Assembly: GCA_023386255.1 (NCBI GenBank)
Contig: JAEWKB010000265.1
Coordinates: forward strand, 1 to 5,898
Source of the DNA: Bacteroidota bacterium
GTDB lineage: Bacteria > Bacteroidota > Bacteroidia > Flavobacteriales > Flavobacteriaceae
DNA: 5,898 nucleotides
Reading direction: 5' to 3'
Position numbers and translations under genes: made by a program. Below the pieces are notes generated by a model. The model was not told the DNA's origin. It was given only the letters and a program-made list of their open reading frames with translations, and did not search any database. Each line of letters begins with the position of its first letter. The stretch's first letter is position 1. Of this stretch, positions 1 through 5,898 are shown one piece after another.

Positions 1-1142
1 ATATAGGCCCCGCGGCAGGGCGTTTTGGAGGACAAATAGTAAGCGAGGGTACACCGCAGGAACTGCTGAAAGAGCATACGTTAACAGCATCATACCTTAA
101 TGGTGAGCGCGAAATAGCAGTCCCTAAAAAACGCCGTGAGGGTAACGGTAAAACCATTAAGCTTACCGGCGCCACAGGCAACAACCTGAAGAACGTATCG
201 ATAGAGCTACCTCTTGGCAAGATGATATGCGTAACAGGCGTGTCGGGAAGCGGTAAGTCAACACTGATTAACGAAACCCTCTACCCTATTCTGAATGCAC
301 ATTTCTTCAATGCAGTTAAAAAACCGGCACCTTATAAGAAGATTGAAGGGCTTGAACATATAGATAAGGTTATCGATATTGACCAGTCGCCAATAGGCCG
401 CACACCACGCTCTAACCCAGCTACCTATACAGAGGTTTTTGGAGAGATACGTACCCTCTTCACCCAAACCCCTGAAGCCATGATACGCGGCTACAAGCCC
501 GGGCGTTTCAGCTTTAACGTGAGCGGCGGCCGTTGCGAAACCTGTGAGGGTTCCGGATTGCGTGTTATAGAGATGAGCTTCCTGCCCGATGTTTATGTAG
601 AATGCGAAACCTGCCAGGGCAAGCGATTTAACCGTGAGACGCTGGAGATTCGCTATAAAGGTAAATCAATTAGCGATGTGCTGGACATGACCGTTGACGA
701 GGCAGTGCCGTTCTTTGAGAACATTCCGAAAATTTACAGAAAGATTAAAACGATACAAGATGTTGGCTTAGGCTACATTACCCTGGGGCAGCAGAGCACT
801 ACCCTTTCGGGTGGTGAGGCACAGCGTATAAAACTGGCGTCGGAGCTATCGAAAAAAGATACAGGCAACACCTTCTACATTCTGGATGAGCCTACCACAG
901 GGCTTCACTTTGAAGACATCCGTGTTCTTATGGAGGTAATCAATAAATTAGTAGATAAAGGCAACACAGTACTTATTATAGAGCATAATATGGATGTAAT
1001 AAAGCTGGCTGACTATATTATTGACATTGGTTATGAAGGCGGTAAAGGCGGCGGGCAGCTGGTAGCCAAAGGCACACCTGAAGAAGTTGCCAAAAACAAA
1101 AAAAGTTATACGGCGCATTTCCTTAAAAAAGAATTATCTTAG
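1..1142 (+). CDS. uvrA: UvrA, excinuclease ABC subunit A (C-terminal part, 5' end outside window)
   Basis: UvrA is the ATPase of nucleotide excision repair; a dimer scans DNA for lesions and loads UvrB in the cytoplasm. The frame is open from base 3 and gives 379 residues; with E. coli UvrA at 940 residues, about 560 are missing upstream. The fragment opens at the end of the first ATPase domain ([18 protein letters not shown]). The second ATPase domain is complete: Walker [10 protein letters not shown] (237-263), a zinc finger CxxC-x19-CxxC (Cys codons 534 to 614), the ABC signature LSGGEAQR (from 804), Walker B ILDEP (879-893) and the H-loop His in IIEHNMD (984-986). The zinc finger inside an ABC domain and the [22 protein letters not shown] tail are diagnostic of UvrA. 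The ATG at 222 lies just before Walker A and is internal, not a start. No key residue is missing in the visible part. The LOG gene follows after 33 bases in the same frame, separated by the TAG at 1140 and a TAA at 1155. Confidence 0.97.
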   Translation, partial: IGPAAGRFGGQIVSEGTPQELLKEHTLTASYLNGEREIAVPKKRREGNGKTIKLTGATGNNLKNVSIELPLGKMICVTGVSGSGKSTLINETLYPILNAHFFNAVKKPAPYKKIEGLEHIDKVIDIDQSPIGRTPRSNPATYTEVFGEIRTLFTQTPEAMIRGYKPGRFSFNVSGGRCETCEGSGLRVIEMSFLPDVYVECETCQGKRFNRETLEIRYKGKSISDVLDMTVDEAVPFFENIPKIYRKIKTIQDVGLGYITLGQQSTTLSGGEAQRIKLASELSKKDTGNTFYILDEPTTGLHFEDIRVLMEVINKLVDKGNTVLIIEHNMDVIKLADYIIDIGYEGGKGGGQLVAKGTPEEVAKNKKSYTAHFLKKELS

Positions 1143-1175
1143 CCGCCGTTTGTTTAAAAATTAAAGAAGAATACT

Positions 1176-1901
1176 ATGACGAAAGACATATACGAAAATG
1201 AAGATGAAAGGATCCATGACCGCTTAAAGCAAAAAACATGGAACGAGATACGCAGCAACGACTCATGGGCTATTTTTAAAATTATGGCCGAGTTTGTAAA
1301 CGGGTACGAGACCATGGCGCGTATTGGCCCTTCAGTTTCCATTTTCGGTTCGGCAAGGACAAAGCCCGGTGATAAATATTATTTGTTAGCCGAAAAGATT
1401 GCTGAAAAAATAGGCAAAGCAGGCTACGGCGTTATTACGGGCGGAGGCCCCGGTATTATGGAAGCGGGCAATAAAGGCGCACATGCAGGCGGTGGCCCTT
1501 CAATTGGGCTTAACATTGAGTTGCCTTTTGAGCAGCATTTCAATCCTTATATTGACAAAGACAAGAACCTTAATTTCGACTATTTCTTTGTTCGTAAAGT
1601 AATGTTCGTAAAATATTCTCAGGGATTTGTAGTTATGCCGGGTGGTTTCGGTACGCTTGATGAGCTTTTTGAGGCTATAACGCTAATCCAGACCAAAAAG
1701 ATAGCTAAATTCCCGATTATATTGGTAGGACGTGAGTTCTGGAGTGGATTGATGGACTGGATAAAAGCTGTAATTGTTGAAAAATACGCTAACGCTAATC
1801 CTGAAGACCTTAACCTGATAAAGCTGGTTGATACTGAGGACGAAGTGCTGGAAGTGATTGATAACTTCTACAAAAAATATCAGCTTAGCCCTAACTTTTA
1901 A
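1176..1901 (+). CDS. LOG-family (TIGR00730-type) nucleoside 5'-monophosphate phosphoribohydrolase
   Basis: This is a 241-residue cytoplasmic Rossmann-like protein of the LOG / 'lysine decarboxylase-like' family. Characterised members cleave the N-glycosidic bond of cytokinin riboside 5'-monophosphates or AMP, releasing the free base and ribose 5-phosphate; the old lysine decarboxylase name is misleading. Visible motifs are SIFGSAR (55-61), the phosphate-binding GGGPGIMEAGNKGA (89-102), the conserved Arg-Lys pair in FFVRKVMF (R140, K141) and PGGFGTLDE (155-163) with the expected catalytic Glu163. Roughly 50 residues, rich in charge and Trp, precede the core, so it is longer than minimal LOG proteins of about 190 residues but far shorter than E. 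coli PpnN. The ATG at 1176 is chosen because an in-frame TAA lies at 1155 and the leader is A/T-rich (TTAAAGAAGAATACT), with at most a weak purine run. It is probably transcribed with uvrA and ends at the terminator 3 bases past its stop. The family call is firm; the natural substrate cannot be read from the sequence. Confidence 0.93.
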   Translation: MTKDIYENEDERIHDRLKQKTWNEIRSNDSWAIFKIMAEFVNGYETMARIGPSVSIFGSARTKPGDKYYLLAEKIAEKIGKAGYGVITGGGPGIMEAGNKGAHAGGGPSIGLNIELPFEQHFNPYIDKDKNLNFDYFFVRKVMFVKYSQGFVVMPGGFGTLDELFEAITLIQTKKIAKFPIILVGREFWSGLMDWIKAVIVEKYANANPEDLNLIKLVDTEDEVLEVIDNFYKKYQLSPNF

Positions 1902-1904
1902 TAT

Positions 1905-1935
1905 AAGGCTGCCTACGGGCAGCTTTTTCTTTTTT
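1905..1935 (+). terminator. Intrinsic terminator after the LOG gene
   Basis: A 9-bp stem pairs 1905-1913 (AAGGCTGCC) with 1918-1926 (GGCAGCTTT), with a single G-T wobble at 1907/1924. The loop 1914-1917 is TACG closed by C-G, which in RNA is a cUACGg tetraloop of the extra-stable UNCG class. A T-rich tract, TTTTTCTTTTTT (1924-1935), follows directly. The hairpin starts 3 bases after the TAA of the LOG gene and marks the end of the uvrA-LOG transcript. Confidence 0.88.
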
Positions 1936-1956
1936 ATAAGCAACCCACTCCACAAT

Positions 1957-1988
1957 TTTGCATCTGTAAATTAGTTATAGTATATTGC
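1957..1988 (+). promoter_or_regulatory. Possible Bacteroidota-type promoter of the pseudo-peptidase gene
   Basis: TTTG at 1957-1960 matches the -33 element of Bacteroidota housekeeping promoters. After 20 bases comes TATATTGC (1981-1988), which resembles the -7 element TAnnTTTG but lacks one T. The spacing fits the usual range and the site lies between the upstream terminator and the next start codon. It would place transcription start near 1995 and a leader of about 45 bases. The imperfect -7 box makes this tentative. Confidence 0.4.
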
Positions 1989-2040
1989 ACTGCAAGCCAG
2001 CTAAAGCCATCTATAGTTATAAGCACTAAATTAATTTACC

Positions 2041-4869
2041 TTGAATGCAGTAAACAGGCTTTTGGCCATCATTACAATACTTTTATCGGCTTCAGTGTTT
2101 GCTCAGCACCAAAACAAAATGATAGTGAAGCTGGATCATGCTGCTCATACACTTCAGGTGCAGCAGGAACTTATTTATCATAACCAGAGTGATGTTATGC
2201 TGAATAAAATTGTGCTGAACGACTGGAATAATTCATATTCCGGCAAAGAAACACCTTTGGCCAAACGTTTTTCAGATGAGTTCGTGAGATCATTTCATAT
2301 TGCTCCTGATGAGGATCGGGGCAGCACTACTATTAATTCTATTGCAGATAAAAACGGGCTGCAGCTTGAGTACAGGCGTCCTGACAATCATCCTGATATT
2401 ATAGAGGTACAACTTAAAAGAGCAATAGAGCCGGGACAAAAATTTACCCTTATCCTTACCTATGCTGTCAAAATCCCCGAAGACAGGTTTACCCGCTTCG
2501 GCCATGACAATAAAGGCAGTTATACGTTAAAGGACTGGTACCTGTCGCCTGCCCGCATTGAAGAAGGTAAGTTTGTGTACTACAGCAACGAAAACCTTGA
2601 TGACATTGCCAATGCCATCAGCGATTATGAAATGACACTGACTGTGCCGGCAGGTACTAAAGTAGTTTCGGATTTATACGAAGGTAGTAAAGAAATTAAA
2701 GGCGATGCAGAGCAATACTATTTCATCGGCAAAGGGCTGAACAGCTTCAGCCTGTCTATTGAAACAGAAAAAAGCAGCTATGAAGTGTTCCGTACCGGCA
2801 CGCTTGAGGTTAACACCAACCTTAAGAATAGCCGTACCACACAAATACAGCGGGCCGTGCTGATTGAACAGATAGTGAGTTTTACCAATCAAAATCTGGG
2901 CATCTACCCTTACGGTAAAATAATGATAACAGAAGCCGACTATGCCCGTAATCCGGTATATGGCCTTAATCAGCTTCCTTCTTTTATCAGCCCGTTTCCG
3001 GATTCTTTTCTGTATGAAGTGCGCTTTCTTAAAGCCTATCTTAATACTTATCTTAAAAATACACTTAAACTGGACCACCGCAAAGACCACTGGGTATTTG
3101 ATGGCATCCAGACGTACCTGATGATGAAATATGTACAGGAATACCACCAGGACAAGCACATGATGGGAGACCTTTCGGACTGGTGGATACTTAAAAGCTT
3201 CAATTTATTTAAAGTAGATTTTAACGGGCAGTACAACTATCTGTACCTGCTCATGGCCAGGAAGAACCTTGACCAGCCTATAGGTGATCCAAAAAATACC
3301 TATGTTAAATTTAATGAGCAGCTTGCCGGAAGGTACCGTGCCGGGCTCAGCCTTAACTATCTCGATGCTTACTTAGGTAATGACATAGTTCCAAATGCCA
3401 TTAAACAGTATTACGAGTTAAATAGAATACAGCAAACAGAACGTGAGGACTTCGAGAAAATTTTAAAATCATCTACAACTAAAGATTTAAGCTGGTTTTT
3501 TGATACGATTGTTGATACCCGTAAGCTGATTGATTACAAGTTTGGTAATTTGAAAAAAGAAGGTGATTCACTGCGGATAAAAGTTAAGAATAATGCTGAT
3601 GCTACTGTGCCGGTGTCACTATACGGAGTAAACAAGGCAGGTGATGTGGTTTATAAGCAATGGCTCGAAAAGGTAGCAACAGATACTACGCTAACCATTC
3701 CACGCAATGATGCAAACAGGCTGGTACTGAACTATTATAACGAAATACCTGAATACAACGCCCGTAACAACAGGAAGTCGGTTAATGGCATCCTAAACAA
3801 GCCGATAAAATTTACATTCTTTCAGGATCTGGAAGACCCTACAGTAAACCAGGTGTTTTATGTTCCAAGCTTTGTATTTAATGTGTATGACGGGGTATCA
3901 ATCGGATTGCGTTTCCACAACAAATCACTGCTCGATAAACCTTTCATTTTTGATGTTGAACCCACCTACTCCAGCAAAACAGGCGAACTTATCGGTTCGG
4001 CTTCATTCCTGTACAACCATTATATACGTGAAGGTGCACTGTATAATATACGCTATGGCATTGGCGGCTCTACCTACCACTATGCACCTGATGCCGCTTA
4101 CAAAAAGTTTACGCCGAGCATACAGTTTCGTATCCGTGACGAAGACCTGCGAAAGAATAAAAAAGAGTTTATCCTGCTAAGGCATGTTATGGTAGACCGT
4201 GAAGCTTCAGCGTTTGCCGATACCGATGAGCAGAATGAAAACTACTCCGACTTCAACGTGCGATATAGCAAGTATGAGTCGGAGATAACAAAACACTACA
4301 ACTTCTTTACGGATGTACAATTGGCGAACAACTTCGGGAATCTTTCCGGTGAAGTACAATTCCGGAGGCTGTTTAACGATAACCGCCAGATAAACCTGCG
4401 TATGTATGCCGGTATGTTCATGTATCGCAGCACCGCGTCAGAATTCTTCAGCTTTGGACTTGACAGGCCTACCGACTATATGTTCGACTATAACTTCTAC
4501 GGCCGTTCAGAAGAAACAGGGCTTTTCAGCCAGCAGTTCGTGTTAGCTGAGGGTGGCTTTAAGTCGATGCTCGACACCCGATATGCCAATCAGTGGATGA
4601 CTACAATTAACGGAAGCTTCAACATATGGAACTGGATAGAAGTGTATGGTGATGTTGGGTTATTTAAGAACAAATACACGAACGCACAATTTGCGTGGGA
4701 CAGCGGCATCCGCCTGAACCTGGTGCCTGATTATTTCGAGCTCTATTTCCCTGTGTATTCCAGCAACGGCTTCGAGCTTGACACTCCTAACTATGGCGAA
4801 AAGATACGTTTTGTAGTTACCATCAGTCCGGGAACACTTATTAATCTGTTTACCCGTAAGTGGTTCTAG
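2041..4869 (+). CDS. Exported M1-peptidase-like protein lacking HExxH, fused to a C-terminal outer-membrane beta-barrel
   Basis: The 942-residue product begins with a Sec signal peptide: Arg6, hydrophobic core LLAIITILLS (7-16), probable cleavage VFA|QH after residue 21. There is no lipobox Cys. Residues about 24-245 are beta-rich like the N-terminal domain of M1 aminopeptidases, and about 250-495 resemble the catalytic domain: PYGKIMIT (290-297), GLNQLP (308-313) at the GxMEN position, helix YEVRF (325-329) at the HExxH position, and WVFDGIQTYL (351-360) at the WLNEGFATY position. No HExxH occurs anywhere, so zinc peptidase activity is not expected. A beta domain (about 497-570) leads to roughly 350 residues of aromatic, alternating beta strands ending in Trp-Phe, typical of an outer-membrane barrel. 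From memory, flavobacteria carry similar long proteins annotated as metalloproteases or aminopeptidases. The start is TTG: an in-frame TAA lies at 2032-2034, no in-frame ATG exists until codon 27, and that would remove the signal peptide. Codon use resembles its neighbours. The role is unknown; an envelope scaffold or peptide-binding function is possible. Confidence 0.8.
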   Translation: MNAVNRLLAIITILLSASVFAQHQNKMIVKLDHAAHTLQVQQELIYHNQSDVMLNKIVLNDWNNSYSGKETPLAKRFSDEFVRSFHIAPDEDRGSTTINSIADKNGLQLEYRRPDNHPDIIEVQLKRAIEPGQKFTLILTYAVKIPEDRFTRFGHDNKGSYTLKDWYLSPARIEEGKFVYYSNENLDDIANAISDYEMTLTVPAGTKVVSDLYEGSKEIKGDAEQYYFIGKGLNSFSLSIETEKSSYEVFRTGTLEVNTNLKNSRTTQIQRAVLIEQIVSFTNQNLGIYPYGKIMITEADYARNPVYGLNQLPSFISPFPDSFLYEVRFLKAYLNTYLKNTLKLDHRKDHWVFDGIQTYLMMKYVQEYHQDKHMMGDLSDWWILKSFNLFKVDFNGQYNYLYLLMARKNLDQPIGDPKNTYVKFNEQLAGRYRAGLSLNYLDAYLGNDIVPNAIKQYYELNRIQQTEREDFEKILKSSTTKDLSWFFDTIVDTRKLIDYKFGNLKKEGDSLRIKVKNNADATVPVSLYGVNKAGDVVYKQWLEKVATDTTLTIPRNDANRLVLNYYNEIPEYNARNNRKSVNGILNKPIKFTFFQDLEDPTVNQVFYVPSFVFNVYDGVSIGLRFHNKSLLDKPFIFDVEPTYSSKTGELIGSASFLYNHYIREGALYNIRYGIGGSTYHYAPDAAYKKFTPSIQFRIRDEDLRKNKKEFILLRHVMVDREASAFADTDEQNENYSDFNVRYSKYESEITKHYNFFTDVQLANNFGNLSGEVQFRRLFNDNRQINLRMYAGMFMYRSTASEFFSFGLDRPTDYMFDYNFYGRSEETGLFSQQFVLAEGGFKSMLDTRYANQWMTTINGSFNIWNWIEVYGDVGLFKNKYTNAQFAWDSGIRLNLVPDYFELYFPVYSSNGFELDTPNYGEKIRFVVTISPGTLINLFTRKWF

Positions 4870-5019
4870 AAGAGGTAAATCAGCATAAAAATTAATTATC
4901 TTTAAATTTATTCCTGCTTTGCTGAAAATTTCGCATCAACATCTGCGGAAGCGGCATATAATTTAGTAATAGTGAAATCAAATATTTATACTGTTATTAT
5001 GATATGTCATACTTTTAAT

Positions 5020-5027
5020 TAAATTTG
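5020..5027 (+). promoter_or_regulatory. Probable Bacteroidota -7 promoter element for the E1 gene
   Basis: TAAATTTG is an exact match to the Bacteroidota -7 consensus TAnnTTTG. It lies 21 bases before the ATG at 5049, so the leader would be only about 15 bases. No clear TTG/TTTG is found at the -33 distance, only an A/T-rich TTATTAT around 4994-5000, so the upstream half is weak. It is the best promoter match in the 179-base gap 4870-5048, where I see no gene and no convincing terminator. Confidence 0.5.
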
Positions 5028-5048
5028 TATTCCACAACTATTGGTTTT

Positions 5049-5898
5049 ATGACAGAAACACAAACAAAAAAGGAATTATCTTTTGAAGACTTCAAGGCCG
5101 AGGTTCTTAACGATTATAAAATAGCTGTTGTAAGCAGGGAATGCAGCCTTTTAGGCCGTAAAGAAGTGCTTACCGGCAAGGCCAAATTCGGTATTTTTGG
5201 CGATGGTAAAGAAGTACCGCAGCTGGCAATGGCCAAGGCTTTTAAGAACGGAGACTTCCGCTCGGGCTACTACCGCGACCAAACCTTTATGATGGCTATT
5301 GGCCAATTGAATATACAACAGTTCTTCGCAGGGCTTTACGGCCACAGCGACCTGGAGCATGACCCAATGTCGGCCGGGCGCCAGATGGGAGGCCACTTTG
5401 CCACCCACAGCCTTGACGAGAATGGCAACTGGAAGAACCTCACACAACAGAAGAATTCAAGTGCTGACATTTCCCCTACTGCGGGGCAAATGCCAAGGCT
5501 TTTAGGATTGGCACAGGCATCTAAAATATACCGTAATGTTACGGGTATCGAGAACAAAACTAACTTTTCCATCAACGGTAACGAGGTGGCATGGGGCACC
5601 ATAGGCAACGCCAGTACTTCCGAAGGTTTGTTTTTTGAGACCATCAATGCCGCAGGCGTACTGCAGGTGCCAATGGTTATAAGCGTGTGGGATGATGAAT
5701 ACGGTATCTCCGTTCATGCGCGCCACCAGACTACTAAAGAAAACATATCTGAAATATTAAAGGGCTTTCAGCGTGATGAGCATCATAAAGGTTATGAGAT
5801 CATCACCGTAAAAGGCTGGGATTATCCTGAGCTTGTTGCTGCTTACGAAAAAGCATCGGCCATAGCACGCGAAGAGCACGTACCGGTACTAATACACG
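5049..5898 (+). CDS. Thiamine-diphosphate-dependent 2-oxoacid dehydrogenase E1, alpha-type domain (3' end outside window)
   Basis: The frame is open from ATG 5049 to the right edge, giving 283 residues without a stop. E1 decarboxylates a 2-oxoacid and passes the acyl group to the lipoyl arm of E2 in a cytoplasmic multienzyme complex. Visible E1-alpha landmarks are FRSGYYRDQ (70-78), AGRQMGGHF (109-117, compare GRQMPxH in branched-chain E1 alpha), ISPTAGQMP (141-149), the thiamine diphosphate/metal motif IGNASTSEG (185-193) and VWDDEYGIS (213-221). The last two are 27 residues apart, as in the GDG...NN motif, but carry Asn187 and Asp216 where classical E1 alpha has Asp and Asn. The ATG is preceded by an A/T-rich leader without Shine-Dalgarno and by a TAAATTTG box. 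In Bacteroidota such proteins are often alpha-beta fusions of roughly 650-800 residues, usually named 2-oxoisovalerate or alpha-ketoacid dehydrogenase; whether this one is fused, and its substrate, cannot be seen here. Confidence 0.9.
   Translation, partial: MTETQTKKELSFEDFKAEVLNDYKIAVVSRECSLLGRKEVLTGKAKFGIFGDGKEVPQLAMAKAFKNGDFRSGYYRDQTFMMAIGQLNIQQFFAGLYGHSDLEHDPMSAGRQMGGHFATHSLDENGNWKNLTQQKNSSADISPTAGQMPRLLGLAQASKIYRNVTGIENKTNFSINGNEVAWGTIGNASTSEGLFFETINAAGVLQVPMVISVWDDEYGISVHARHQTTKENISEILKGFQRDEHHKGYEIITVKGWDYPELVAAYEKASAIAREEHVPVLIH

Noticed and set aside
222..1142. ATG at 222 as a gene start
   Set aside because: The same frame is open back to the window edge and encodes conserved UvrA sequence upstream of this Met, so it is an internal codon.
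2121..2123. In-frame ATG at codon 27 as the start of the peptidase-like gene (signal peptide not part of the protein)
   Set aside because: The upstream 26 codons form a textbook signal peptide (charged start, hydrophobic core, VFA cleavage site), which fits the beta-barrel C-terminus, so translation must begin at the TTG.
2674..3159. 161-codon open frame on the minus strand inside the peptidase-like gene
   Set aside because: It lies fully antisense to a gene with clear protein features, has no recognisable motif, and its Phe/Ile/Val-rich composition is what the complement of Lys/Asn-rich coding sequence gives.
3860..4180. 106-codon plus-strand frame inside the barrel region
   Set aside because: It is another frame within the 942-codon gene; its residue composition is erratic (scattered Cys, Met and Thr) and it has no motif.
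4928..4952. Imperfect inverted repeat TTCGCA...TGCGGAA after the peptidase-like gene
   Set aside because: Only about 4-6 pairs with a bulge around an 8-base loop, and no T-tract follows, so it does not qualify as a terminator or operator.
5151..5726. Three overlapping minus-strand open frames opposite the E1 gene
   Set aside because: The plus strand carries a continuous E1 frame with family motifs along its length; the minus-strand frames overlap one another and show no domain.

Overview
The window looks like ordinary chromosome from a member of the Bacteroidota, most likely the family Flavobacteriaceae. Three things suggest this: the genes lack purine-rich Shine-Dalgarno sequences and have A/T-rich leaders; a sequence fitting the Bacteroidota promoter consensus (TAnnTTTG) lies before the last gene; and the protein families, including an exported M1-peptidase-like/beta-barrel protein and an E1-type ketoacid dehydrogenase, look flavobacterial. 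The assignment is from memory of these families, not from a database search.

All four protein genes lie on the + strand. Positions 1-1142 hold the C-terminal 379 codons of uvrA, the damage-recognition ATPase of nucleotide excision repair; its 5' part lies outside the window. After 33 bases comes a complete LOG-family gene (1176-1901), a predicted nucleoside 5'-monophosphate phosphoribohydrolase. The short gap and the lack of a terminator suggest the two are co-transcribed. A strong intrinsic terminator with a UACG tetraloop (1905-1935) closes this unit.

A possible promoter (1957-1988) then leads into a 942-codon gene (2041-4869). It encodes an exported protein whose N-terminal half resembles M1 (gluzincin) aminopeptidases but has no HExxH zinc motif, and whose C-terminal third looks like an outer-membrane beta-barrel ending in Trp-Phe. 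The only start that keeps the signal peptide is TTG. This is the least ordinary gene in the window.

After a 179-base A/T-rich intergenic region with a promoter-like TAAATTTG (5020-5027), a thiamine-diphosphate-dependent ketoacid dehydrogenase E1 gene starts at 5049 and runs off the right end. Its two side-chain metal-ligand positions appear swapped (Asp to Asn, and Asn to Asp) relative to classical E1 alpha.

The genes do not form an obvious pathway: repair and nucleotide hydrolysis on the left, an envelope protein in the middle, central or branched-chain metabolism on the right. I see no mobile element, CRISPR array, tRNA, rRNA or defence cassette. I do not see a new multi-gene system; the best lead is the pseudo-peptidase/beta-barrel fusion.
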